Origin: a virus
Reading direction: 5' to 3' (one strand)
IMG/VR virus record: IMGVR_UViG_3300008450_009476
Span: 1-62,429 of that record
DNA length: 62,429 nucleotides
The first letter of the stretch is position 1, and each line of letters opens with the position of its first letter. Below the pieces are notes generated by a model. That model saw only the letters and a program-made list of their open reading frames with translations. It was not told where the DNA came from and searched no databases. The position numbers and the translations under genes are program-made. Shown piece after piece: positions 18,410 through 26,325 of this stretch.

Positions 18410-20751
18410 TGAATTACGAAAATCCATTTATAAGAGTAACGTGGGAAGACACTGCAGAAAACTTTACACCAGAAAAAATTAGAAGAGTAAAAACTTATTT
18501 TCAAAATAAGTATAACTCAAAAAATGTTCAGGTTGTAACAAAAAATTTATCTGACATTCAAAACACTAAGTTGAAATCATTAGATGTTTCTGATAACATA
18601 ACTGATAAACAATATCAGAAGAATTTAATGAAAGATTTTATTAGAGAGAATGCTATTGCCGTAAAGTGGGAACTAATTGATAGGTTAGATAATAAAATAA
18701 ATGCAGAAATTGATAAATTAAATCCAAATAAAGTTAAGTATAACAAGTGGTTTATAAAAAAAATAAAGTTTTCTAACTTCTTATCTTTTGGTGACAATAA
18801 TGAAATTGATTACACAAAACTTGAAGGTATCACTGTAATAGAATCGACACCTAAAAACTTTGGTGGCAAGTCCACATCAACAGTAGATTTACTCATGTTT
18901 TTGTTTTTTAATTCTACTACAAAAACAAAAACTAACGCAGAAATTTTTAATAAGTTTACCGATAAAGATGAAGTAGTTGTAAGTGGCGAAATTAGTATTG
19001 ATGGAGAAGATTATGTAATTGAGAGAAAAATCATAAGAAAAAAGTCAAAGACAGGTGATTACACAATAACTAATAAATTAGAATTTTATAAAATAAATTC
19101 AGACGGCACTATTCTCAACTTAAATGGAGAACAAAGAAGAGAGACAGAAGAATTTATATCATCCGCTATTGGTACTGAAGAAGATTTCTTATCAACTATT
19201 TTGACTACAGGTTACAATCTTGAACAAATGATTGAATCTAAAGCAACCGCGAGAGGACAAATCCTTACTAGATTTTTAGGATTAGAAAATTTAAAAGTTA
19301 AAGAAGAAAGGTGCAAAGAAATATATAATGATTGGTCCAAAAAACTGACATCTAATTCGTATAACATCGTTCAGTTGGAAACTGATAACTCAAAATATAA
19401 TGATGGAATAGTAAATTCAGAAAAAGAAATTGAAAAACTTAATGGTTCATTAAATGATTTGAATAAAAAATTAAAAAATCTTGAAGATAGAAGAGATGAA
19501 ATATTAAGTTCAAGAAACAATGACATAGATCAGGATTTAATCAGAATAAATCCTATTATCTTAGAGCAAGAAATTAAATCTTTGGGTCAACAAAGAGATG
19601 AAAAAGAAAAAAGTGCAAACGAAATAGTTGTTACCGAACCATCTGAATTTTATTTGGAAGAGGAACATAATAAGATAAAGGAGGAAATTAACAACTTGAC
19701 TGTGGAAAAAAGAGTTTCATCCACATCTATAACCGGAAATGAAAAATTAATAGAAAAACTTGAAAAAGGTACCGTTTGCCCTACTTGTAGTAGACCTTTA
19801 GAGGACGTTGACAATACATCTGAAATAAATAAATTAAAAAAAGAGATAATAAAGTTTAAAGAAAAAATAGAAAAATGTGAAAAAGATTTAAACAACCTTG
19901 AAAAAAAAGAACTTAAATTTACCACCCTCAAGAAAGAATATGATGATTATGAAAGAAATAAATTGAGAAGGTCAAGAATTGAATTAGAGATAGAACAAAA
20001 ACAATTTGAGATAGATGGAAAAAAGAATAACCTTAAAAGATATGAAGAAAACAAGAAAAAATTAGACGACAATAAAAAGATAGATGCGGAAATTGTTACT
20101 CTAAGAACCCAAATAGATTCAACAAATGGAGACATCAGACAAACAAACACATCAATAAACAATCACACTGTGAATATAAACAGTTTAAAAGATAAAATTA
20201 AAGTGAACCATGAATTGATTGACAAAATCAAATCAGAGGAAGAGTTGTTGGGTGTATTTAAAACATATCTTACCATTTATGGTAAGAACGGAATTTCGAA
20301 AGTTATTCTTAAAAATATGATTCCGCTTTTGAACATAGAACTACACAGATTATTGTCAGATAGTTGTTATTTCATTTTGGAATTGAATATCAATGACAAA
20401 AATGAAGTGGAATTTCTTATGATTGATAATGAGACAAGAGTGGTTAAACCATTAAATTCCGGTTCAGGATACGAGAGAACAATTTCATCATTGGCAATTA
20501 GAAGTGTTCTTACCAAGATATCGTCATTACCTAAACCAAATATAGTAGTTATGGATGAAGTATTTGGTAAAATTGCTGACGAGAATTTAGAAATGGTTGG
20601 GGAATTCTTCAAAAAAATTAAAAATTATTTTGAACATATAATCGTTATATCGCATAACACATTGATTAGGAATTGGTCAGACAATTTGGTAATGATTAAT
20701 AAAAATGATAATATATCATCTATTGAGTTCGTAACAACAAAAATTTCTTAA
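18409..20751 (+). CDS. sbcC: SbcC/Rad50-like ATPase (T4 gp46-like)
   Basis: 780 residues. The ATPase head starts near residue 115 (IKKIKFSNFLSFGDN). The P-loop region ends NFGGKSTST (K154) but has Pro148 where Walker A normally has its first Gly. Long coiled coils flank a zinc hook with GTVCPTCSRP (two Cys near 456-459). The Walker B region is VVMDEVFGKI (about 711-720), preceded by a signature-like SGSGYERTISSLA. About 115 residues precede the head, unlike typical SbcC, which begins at the first strand. It works with the SbcD-like nuclease (16154) in DNA-end processing and recombination-dependent replication. Confidence 0.88.
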   Translation: MNYENPFIRVTWEDTAENFTPEKIRRVKTYFQNKYNSKNVQVVTKNLSDIQNTKLKSLDVSDNITDKQYQKNLMKDFIRENAIAVKWELIDRLDNKINAEIDKLNPNKVKYNKWFIKKIKFSNFLSFGDNNEIDYTKLEGITVIESTPKNFGGKSTSTVDLLMFLFFNSTTKTKTNAEIFNKFTDKDEVVVSGEISIDGEDYVIERKIIRKKSKTGDYTITNKLEFYKINSDGTILNLNGEQRRETEEFISSAIGTEEDFLSTILTTGYNLEQMIESKATARGQILTRFLGLENLKVKEERCKEIYNDWSKKLTSNSYNIVQLETDNSKYNDGIVNSEKEIEKLNGSLNDLNKKLKNLEDRRDEILSSRNNDIDQDLIRINPIILEQEIKSLGQQRDEKEKSANEIVVTEPSEFYLEEEHNKIKEEINNLTVEKRVSSTSITGNEKLIEKLEKGTVCPTCSRPLEDVDNTSEINKLKKEIIKFKEKIEKCEKDLNNLEKKELKFTTLKKEYDDYERNKLRRSRIELEIEQKQFEIDGKKNNLKRYEENKKKLDDNKKIDAEIVTLRTQIDSTNGDIRQTNTSINNHTVNINSLKDKIKVNHELIDKIKSEEELLGVFKTYLTIYGKNGISKVILKNMIPLLNIELHRLLSDSCYFILELNINDKNEVEFLMIDNETRVVKPLNSGSGYERTISSLAIRSVLTKISSLPKPNIVVMDEVFGKIADENLEMVGEFFKKIKNYFEHIIVISHNTLIRNWSDNLVMINKNDNISSIEFVTTKIS

Positions 20752-20767
20752 CATAAAAAAATTGTTT

Positions 20768-20775
20768 TACATTTG
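20768..20775 (+). promoter_or_regulatory. Bacteroidota-type -7 box (TACATTTG)
   Basis: TACATTTG matches TAnnTTTG, the -7 element of the main Bacteroidota sigma factor. A TTTC at 20744-20747 lies 20 bases upstream, where the -33 TTTG is expected. A start near 20782 would give a very short leader before the clpP-like ATG at 20790. Confidence 0.4.
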
Positions 20776-20789
20776 TTAAAATTTTAGAA

Positions 20790-21467
20790 ATGACAGAAAA
20801 AAACCACAAGGATTTTAAACTATTTGCTAAGGACCAAAACATTAGTTCCTTAAAACTAGATTATTACAACAAAAGAATTGAAAACAGTCTCACACCATAT
20901 ATTTTGGAAGAAAGACAAATGAATGTCACCATCATGGATGTATTTTCAAGATTGATGATGGAAAGGATTATTTGGGTTGCGGGAGTTGTTGACGACCATA
21001 TGTCAACAATTGTTCAAGCTCAATTGATGTTTTTGGATTCATTAGATAATAATGACATTACTATGCATATTGATAGTCCGGGTGGAAGTGTAAAATCTGG
21101 TTTATCTATGGTTGATGTTATGGATTACATTCGTTCAGATATTAAAACTATAAACACAGGAATGGCGGCGTCTATGGGTTCAATTTTACTTGGAGCAGGG
21201 ACAAAAGGTAAAAGAGGTTCTTTAAGATTTTCAAGAACGATGTTACATCAATCTAGTGGAGGATTTAGAGGAAATATTCAAGATGCAGAAATAGACATGA
21301 TTGAATGGAAAAAAATGAATGATATTCTTTTTGATTTACTTGGAGGATATTGTGGGAAATCATCTGACACAATTAAAAAAGACGCAACAAGAGATTTATG
21401 GTTATCATCAGAAGAAGCGTTGGAATATGGAATTATAGATGAAATTGTTGTTAGAAAAAATAAATAA
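20790..21467 (+). CDS. clpP: ClpP-family serine protease
   Basis: 225 residues. The catalytic triad is complete: Ser in GMAASMGS, His in TMLHQSSGG, Asp in KDATRDLWLS, followed by the typical EEALEYGIIDEI tail. The oxyanion motif DSPGGSV is also present. An N-terminal extension of ~45 residues precedes the core. ClpP peptidases form tetradecamer barrels, usually fed by ClpX/ClpA. No such ATPase is nearby, so it may work with the host ATPase or serve in capsid maturation, as ClpP-fold proteases do in some phages. It has its own candidate host-type promoter. Confidence 0.9.
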   Translation: MTEKNHKDFKLFAKDQNISSLKLDYYNKRIENSLTPYILEERQMNVTIMDVFSRLMMERIIWVAGVVDDHMSTIVQAQLMFLDSLDNNDITMHIDSPGGSVKSGLSMVDVMDYIRSDIKTINTGMAASMGSILLGAGTKGKRGSLRFSRTMLHQSSGGFRGNIQDAEIDMIEWKKMNDILFDLLGGYCGKSSDTIKKDATRDLWLSSEEALEYGIIDEIVVRKNK

Positions 21468-21493
21468 ATCATATTTATATATAAAAAGAGTAT

Positions 21494-21850
21494 ATGACTT
21501 CGATAGGAAAACACATAAACACAATATTACTCTTAGTAATAGGCTGTGTAATAGTATATTGGTTATTTTTTGTTTTATCACCAAATGTAGAAATGTCTGC
21601 AGAATCTAAAGCGAAAATTGATTCTTTGAATAATAACATTAAAAAATACGAAGAAGAAAATAAAAAAATTGATTCAGTGATTACTCAGTATCATAATGAA
21701 ATAGAAAAAGTCAATAACAATATAACAAGAATAAAACAAGAAAAAACAATAGTAAAAGAAATATATCATGAAAAAATTATTAGTATTGATACTTTTAACA
21801 GGACTCAGATTGACGAGTTTTTCTCAAACAGATACGGGAATAGACAATGA
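21494..21850 (+). CDS. Small membrane-anchored coiled-coil protein, candidate inner-membrane spanin
   Basis: 118 residues. One N-terminal membrane segment (residues 10-29, ILLLVIGCVIVYWLFFVL) is followed by a long charged coiled coil (residues 35-90) and a short tail ending DEFFSNRYG. This is the topology of Rz-type inner-membrane spanins, which link the membranes at lysis. The 3' end overlaps the next gene by 83 bases in a different frame, reminiscent of Rz/Rz1 pairs. No sequence match to a named spanin family is claimed. TATTTATATATAA lies ahead of the start. Confidence 0.5.
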   Translation: MTSIGKHINTILLLVIGCVIVYWLFFVLSPNVEMSAESKAKIDSLNNNIKKYEEENKKIDSVITQYHNEIEKVNNNITRIKQEKTIVKEIYHEKIISIDTFNRTQIDEFFSNRYGNRQ

Positions 21851-22184
21851 TGAAAAATGCTTCAAGATATCAACTATTAGGTTGATAATGAAGGATTTAT
21901 TGAGTGGAGATTCCGCTAAAGCCGTATTAAAACTAACGGAAGAACATTTGAATGAATGTGAAATCAAGTCTGTATACAAAGACAGCATCATCAACAAGCA
22001 ACTGATTAAAATCGATAACCTCAGCGGAATTATTAGTGATGAAAGAACGAAATACGGTATTTTAGAAGATCACACAAAAAAACTTGAGACATCATTAAAA
22101 GTTCAAAAGTTGAAAAACAAATGGACTTTTGTTTCCGGTGGTATATTAGTTTTAGTTCTTGGGGTACTTAGCATTGTAAAATAG
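21768..22184 (+). CDS. Signal-peptide protein with C-terminal membrane segment, spanin-pair partner candidate
   Basis: 138 residues. It begins with a clear signal peptide (MKKLLVLILLTGLRLTSFSQ, likely cleaved after SFSQ). A coiled-coil-prone periplasmic region with two Cys follows, and a C-terminal hydrophobic segment (about 118-137, WTFVSGGILVLVLGVLSIV). The start lies inside the upstream membrane gene in another frame. There is no lipobox cysteine after the signal peptide, so it is not a standard Rz1-type lipoprotein. A lysis role is inferred from gene layout only. Confidence 0.5.
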   Translation: MKKLLVLILLTGLRLTSFSQTDTGIDNDEKCFKISTIRLIMKDLLSGDSAKAVLKLTEEHLNECEIKSVYKDSIINKQLIKIDNLSGIISDERTKYGILEDHTKKLETSLKVQKLKNKWTFVSGGILVLVLGVLSIVK

Positions 22185-22193
22185 AATACATGA

Positions 22194-22622
22194 ATGAATC
22201 AATACATTTTGTTTGTTTATGGACAATTTGAAGACCATGAGGATGTAGAATATTTTTGTAACGAAATTTTTTCACAATCAGAAACAATTGAATCCGTAAA
22301 GTATATTATAGAAAACCTTCAAAACATCATTTTAATCTTTGAATCCTCTACTGACCAAACTAAACTTTCGATTGAAATTTTCAATCTTTTGGATAACGAA
22401 AATATCAATTATTACTTTCTTTTTCAAAAAAGCGGAATGGTATCTGCACACATTCCAAGTTCAATTAATGAACATATTTTCAAATTTAAGGTGGACGAGT
22501 TACCAAATACGAATGAGGAAGCGAAGATGGATTTGGATTTAATACTTGACAAAATTAAAAAGGAGGGTATAGGTAGTCTTACTAAAGATGAAAAAAATTT
22601 CCTTGATAATTTTGAAAATTGA
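22194..22622 (+). CDS. Hypothetical protein with C-terminal rhomboid-associated-type helix motif
   Basis: 142 residues, no membrane segment. The N-terminal ~100 residues are an alpha/beta domain without recognised motifs. The C-terminal ~30 residues (LILDKIKKEGIGSLTKDEK, then NFLDNF) match the 'ILDKIxxxGxxSLTxEEKxFL' pattern found at the C-termini of Bacteroidota rhomboid-family proteins. That tail suggests acquisition from, or interaction with, host machinery; its function is unknown. The next gene's promoter motif begins 5 bases after this stop. Confidence 0.6.
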   Translation: MNQYILFVYGQFEDHEDVEYFCNEIFSQSETIESVKYIIENLQNIILIFESSTDQTKLSIEIFNLLDNENINYYFLFQKSGMVSAHIPSSINEHIFKFKVDELPNTNEEAKMDLDLILDKIKKEGIGSLTKDEKNFLDNFEN

Positions 22623-22626
22623 ATTT

Positions 22627-22640
22627 TTTTAGTTATATTC
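22627..22640 (+). promoter_or_regulatory. Recurring TTTTAGTTATATT motif, copy 3
   Basis: TTTTAGTTATATTC lies 30-43 bases upstream of the sigma factor ATG at 22670. The core is identical to copy 2 at 17542. Its presence argues against the longer sigma reading frame beginning at a TTG at 22619. Confidence 0.35.
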
Positions 22641-22669
22641 TTTTTACGCACCCCCATCAATCATTACAA

Positions 22670-23482
22670 ATGAAAAAATCAATTATAATCAACACAGAAG
22701 AAATAAATCAATACATAAAAGATATTCGTAAAATCCCTGTCATAAGTCATGAAAGACAAGAGCAAATTTTCCAAAAATTAATCGACAATAATTTAACAAA
22801 AAATGAAAAAAGAGAACTATACAATGAATTAGTTATAGGTAATCTCAGGTTTGTAATTTCGGTTGCGAAAATGTATCAAAATCAAGGGATGGATTTACTT
22901 GATTTAATATCTGAAGGCAATTATGGTTTAATCAAAGCAGCGGAAAAGTTTGACCCAACATCAGGGTTAAAATTTATTTCATATGCTGTATGGTGGGTAA
23001 GACAATCAATAATGGCATCATTAAATGAGAATTCTAGAACAATAAGAATCCCATCAAATCTTGTTCAAGAGTCACAAAAAATAAAAAAAGAAGAAGTAAA
23101 AGAAGAAGATAATTTGTATGAAAGATATAGTGATGACCCATACAATCCAACTAATTTACCATATTGTATTGGTTTAAGTAAAGAAATTAATGAAGATGGT
23201 GACCAACTTATTGATTTACTCCCAAATAAAAATATTGAATCACCGGATGCGATTTTAAATACCCCTGATGAAATAAAAAAGAAAGTCAATTATATGTTAA
23301 GTGTTCTCGATGAAAGAGAAAAAACAATAATTGAAAGATATTATGGATTGACCGGTACTGAATCTAATTTAGAAGACTTAGGAGAAGAGTTTGGATGTAC
23401 AAAAGAAAGAATTAGACAATTAAGAGATAAAGCAATAAAAAAACTTAGAAACGAAAGTTTTATGCTATTAAACTATTTATAA
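22670..23482 (+). CDS. Sigma-70 family RNA polymerase sigma factor (RpoD-like)
   Basis: 270 residues from the ATG at 22670. This start is chosen over the in-frame TTG at 22619 because the latter overlaps the previous gene and a promoter-like motif. Region 2 is well kept (LVIGNLRFVISVAKMYQNQG, DLISEGNYGLIKAAEKFD, FISYAVWWVRQSI). Region 3 follows (IRIPSNLVQESQKI). Region 4 ends with a helix-turn-helix (LGEEFGCTKERIRQLRDKAIKKLR). It is much closer to host-type primary sigma factors than to T4 gp55. It probably directs host RNA polymerase to phage promoters; which class is unknown. Confidence 0.88.
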   Translation: MKKSIIINTEEINQYIKDIRKIPVISHERQEQIFQKLIDNNLTKNEKRELYNELVIGNLRFVISVAKMYQNQGMDLLDLISEGNYGLIKAAEKFDPTSGLKFISYAVWWVRQSIMASLNENSRTIRIPSNLVQESQKIKKEEVKEEDNLYERYSDDPYNPTNLPYCIGLSKEINEDGDQLIDLLPNKNIESPDAILNTPDEIKKKVNYMLSVLDEREKTIIERYYGLTGTESNLEDLGEEFGCTKERIRQLRDKAIKKLRNESFMLLNYL

Positions 23483-23494
23483 AATAAAAAAATT

Positions 23495-23782
23495 ATGAAA
23501 AAATTTATTGAAGAAAAATTCACAATTATTGTTTTAGTGATTATACTATTATCATTTTTTAAATCATGTGGTGATAGTAGAGAAATTTCTAAAATTAGAA
23601 AAGAATTAAAGGATTTAAATGATTCTACTTACAATAAAAAAGAATTGGATATCAGACTACAAATTGAAGGTTTGAAATCAGAGAAAAGAATGATTCAGTC
23701 TACCGATCGTAAAATTCTTGATGTTAATAGACAAACACAAATTGACCAAGAAATAACTACACTTGAAGGGAAATTAAAGTAA
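23495..23782 (+). CDS. Small membrane/coiled-coil protein
   Basis: 95 residues. One N-terminal hydrophobic segment (residues 9-23, [15 protein letters not shown]) is followed by CGDSRE and then a charged coiled coil. The cysteine after the hydrophobic stretch (K-S-C) could be a lipoprotein acceptor, but the lipobox is poor. It lies 12 bases after the sigma gene and 1 base before the next ATG. The function is not recognised; the topology resembles the spanin-like gene at 21494. Confidence 0.6.
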   Translation: MKKFIEEKFTIIVLVIILLSFFKSCGDSREISKIRKELKDLNDSTYNKKELDIRLQIEGLKSEKRMIQSTDRKILDVNRQTQIDQEITTLEGKLK

Positions 23783-23783
23783 T

Positions 23784-25004
23784 ATGAAAACTTGGTTACA
23801 GAAAAATTATAAAACATTAATAATTGCTGCATTTTTAATACCAATCTTTACAGTTGCAATAGTATCTATTTCACACGTAACAAAATGGTATGGAATATCA
23901 AATCCGGTAACGTGGTCAATTTATCTTTCAGTAGGTATTGAAATTGCTGCATTATCAACATTAGCCGCGTTATCTGCAAATATGGGAAAAAAAGTGTATT
24001 TCCCTTTTGCTATTGTAACCATAATTCAATTTATTGGAAATATATTTTTTGCATATAGTTTTATCGACATCGAAAGTAAATCGTTTCAAGATTGGGTAGG
24101 TATGGTTTCACCTATTGTAGAATTTATGGGTGTTGATAATAATGATTTTGTTGGACACAAAAGATTTTTAGCATTATTTGCTGGAGGTATGTTACCAATT
24201 ATTTCATTGTCTTTCCTTCATATGTTAGTTAAGTTTACTGAAGAGGAAAAGAAAAAACAACAAACCGTAGAACCAAATGTACAACCCGTAGTTGATATTG
24301 AAGAAATTAGTAAACAAGCAGGTAAAATTGAAGCAGAAAAAGAAAAACAAAAATATACACCTACTAACGAAGAGTTGAAAAAATTGGAAGAAGTTTTGAT
24401 AAAACCATCTCAGGCACCAAAAACCGCATCTGAAATGATGTTGACAAAAAATGAAGACATTATTAATTCAATACCACCGGATGATGAAGTTTCCGATTTG
24501 GATATTAAACCTGAGAATGAATCAGAAAAAGAAGTAATAGAGGACGAAGAAAAAAAAAACTTAATTCCTGAACCTACAGCAACACCTGTTTGGTTTAATA
24601 ATCTTTTTAATCCTACTGAAACACCCATATCAACACCTGAATTAACATCCACCCCCGTACCAACAGATACACCAACACCTACCCCCACACCAACGGATAC
24701 TCCAACACCAGAACCTACCCATACACCCACACCTGAACCAACGGATACTCCAACACCAACCCCCACACCAGAACCTACCCATACTCCAACACCAATTCCA
24801 ACTGATAGTGACGACCAAACTATGGAAGAAAAAAAAAACTTCGAAATATTATCAGAGGAACCAACAAAACTTTTGGATTCAATCCATTTAGTTGGAAATG
24901 ACGTTAACAAACCAACAAATTCACCAAAACCGATATTAATAAAAGGAAATAAAAAAACAGTTTTGAGAAATGTTGGTAATTCACAACGTAGACACGTTAG
25001 ATAA
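23784..25004 (+). CDS. Multi-pass membrane protein with Thr-Pro/Glu-rich cytoplasmic or periplasmic tail
   Basis: 406 residues. Four hydrophobic segments are visible (about 11-30, 43-65, 71-92 and 127-149). A charged Glu/Lys linker follows (about 150-265), then a Thr-Pro repeat with Asp/Glu interruptions (about 265-345), and a basic tip ([20 protein letters not shown]). The membrane part is not recognised. The Thr-Pro tract resembles those in the two tail genes, an odd feature in a membrane protein. The 3' end overlaps the amidase-like gene by 35 bases, suggesting a link with lysis or envelope function. Confidence 0.65.
   Translation: MKTWLQKNYKTLIIAAFLIPIFTVAIVSISHVTKWYGISNPVTWSIYLSVGIEIAALSTLAALSANMGKKVYFPFAIVTIIQFIGNIFFAYSFIDIESKSFQDWVGMVSPIVEFMGVDNNDFVGHKRFLALFAGGMLPIISLSFLHMLVKFTEEEKKKQQTVEPNVQPVVDIEEISKQAGKIEAEKEKQKYTPTNEELKKLEEVLIKPSQAPKTASEMMLTKNEDIINSIPPDDEVSDLDIKPENESEKEVIEDEEKKNLIPEPTATPVWFNNLFNPTETPISTPELTSTPVPTDTPTPTPTPTDTPTPEPTHTPTPEPTDTPTPTPTPEPTHTPTPIPTDSDDQTMEEKKNFEILSEEPTKLLDSIHLVGNDVNKPTNSPKPILIKGNKKTVLRNVGNSQRRHVR
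24571..24810 (+). repeat. Thr-Pro codon repeat tract 3 (with Asp/Glu)
   Basis: ACN-CCN repeats with GA(T/A) interruptions ([18 protein letters not shown] style). The longest direct repeat unit, about 36 bases, recurs around 24692 and 24740. Same codon style as tracts 1 and 2, but more acidic. Confidence 0.9.
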
Positions 25005-25584
25005 CAAAAAACTAAACGTAGTCAAAAGAAGAGTAAAAAAAAATCAAATTTTTTTATACGACACTAATAGAAGAATTGACGATTTTATTAGTAAATTAAA
25101 GTATCGTAAGAACGGAAAATACGAAGATATCCCACATTTTATTGTTTCTAAGTTAGGATTAGTTTACAAAGTATTTGACACTAATTATTATTCAAGAACT
25201 TTTAATGATAATAAATTAGATAAGAGATTTATCAAAATTGCTATAGAAAATTTAGGTTGGTTAAATAAAAACACCATAACCGGAATTTTACACAATTGGA
25301 TAGAAGACCCATACAGGTCAGTACCCGCCACTTCAAATTGGAGAAATCATTTTTTTTGGGACAAATATGAAGATAATCAAATAGATTCACTGGTTGAATT
25401 ATGCGAAAGTATTTGTAATGAACATAATATACCATATAATATAGTACCCTCACAAGAATATGATAAAAACATTCATAATTTCCGTGGAATTGTATGTAAA
25501 TCCAATTTTTCAAATATTTATACAGATATAAACCCTTCTTTTAATTTTAAAAAATTTTATGTCAATACAGAAGAAAACAAATAA
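24970..25584 (+). CDS. N-acetylmuramoyl-L-alanine amidase-fold protein with altered zinc site
   Basis: 204 residues. The fold pattern of amidase_2/PGRP domains is visible: [15 protein letters not shown] (the usual 'YHY-x-I-x-x-x-G-x-I' strand), AIENLGWL, a helix [17 protein letters not shown], and a terminal TDINPSFNF (usual 'DPG-x-x-F'). The usual first zinc ligand region (I-V-x-H-H-T) reads IFLYDTNR, and the usual His of 'GHxxx' reads GIVCKSNF. The canonical ligands therefore appear missing. It may be an inactive binding module or use other residues. It lies near the spanin-like pair. Confidence 0.6.
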   Translation: MLVIHNVDTLDNKKLNVVKRRVKKNQIFLYDTNRRIDDFISKLKYRKNGKYEDIPHFIVSKLGLVYKVFDTNYYSRTFNDNKLDKRFIKIAIENLGWLNKNTITGILHNWIEDPYRSVPATSNWRNHFFWDKYEDNQIDSLVELCESICNEHNIPYNIVPSQEYDKNIHNFRGIVCKSNFSNIYTDINPSFNFKKFYVNTEENK

Positions 25585-26086
25585 TAGTTACGATGAGATA
25601 AGAGGTATGCTTAAAACCATCAGAACAATTAAAGAATCTAAGAATCCTCAAAACATTATAAAAGAGGAGGAAGAAAAAACAGATTTTAGTACAGACGGAA
25701 CTGATGAAAAAAGTGACGTAATTGTAATAAATGATGTCGAGACCAAATTAATATCCAGTGATAAATCTGATATGAAACTTGATGAAAAACAAAAAACAGG
25801 TATTTCATCTATGATTGATAATTTTAGAACACAAGTTTCTCAAATAGTTGATTTTGAACCTGGTTTTACGATTACTGAAAAACAAATAAGATTAGATGGT
25901 ACATTAACCGATGAAGAGATAAATTTTGTATTTATCGCTGGAGAGGATGGAGGTTTGTATATGAATAGTGACATGTTAGAGTTATCTGAAGAAGTTATGA
26001 TACTATTAGATAAGTTAGTAAAATTTGAGAAGGTGTTTAAAGATGGTATGGAACCACTGATAATACAAAGACAAACAAATGTATAA
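25559..26086 (+). CDS. Hypothetical acidic protein
   Basis: 175 residues, strongly acidic and not recognised. The first ~75 residues are low-complexity and charged (NIIKEEEEKTDFSTDGTDEK). Residues 80-175 look folded (SMIDNFRTQVSQIVDFEPGF, then a beta-rich part, then helix EEVMILLDKLVKFEKVF). The start overlaps the amidase-like gene by 26 bases; the stop overlaps the next ATG by one base. It heads a run of genes that may be virion-associated. Confidence 0.55.
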   Translation: MSIQKKTNNSYDEIRGMLKTIRTIKESKNPQNIIKEEEEKTDFSTDGTDEKSDVIVINDVETKLISSDKSDMKLDEKQKTGISSMIDNFRTQVSQIVDFEPGFTITEKQIRLDGTLTDEEINFVFIAGEDGGLYMNSDMLELSEEVMILLDKLVKFEKVFKDGMEPLIIQRQTNV

Positions 26087-26325
26087 TGGCACTAACAAAC
26101 GAAGATAAGAGAGAAATTGAAAAAATAGTTAAGAAAGAGATTAAAGATTTTATGGACTCAACACAAGCACATAAAATCGTTGTTAAAGTAATTCAAGACG
26201 AATTGGGAACGAAAAAGATAGACGATAAAATCGTAGACTTATCTACTAAAGTTGTTGTCGAATTGTTCAAAACATTATGGCAAAAAAAGTCATTTTGGGA
26301 ACAATCCCTTAAAAGTGTAAGATAA
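26086..26325 (+). CDS. Small helical protein
   Basis: 79 residues, predicted mostly helical and amphipathic (DKREIEKIVKKEIKDFM, then VDLSTKVVVELFKTLWQKK). It overlaps its neighbours by one base on each side (TAATG junctions), so it is part of a tightly coupled set from 25559 to 28728. No known family was recognised. Confidence 0.6.
   Translation: MALTNEDKREIEKIVKKEIKDFMDSTQAHKIVVKVIQDELGTKKIDDKIVDLSTKVVVELFKTLWQKKSFWEQSLKSVR

Noticed and set aside
22619-22669. Longer sigma factor start at TTG 22619
   Set aside because: It overlaps the previous gene and a promoter-like motif; the ATG at 22670 gives the normal sigma N-terminus.
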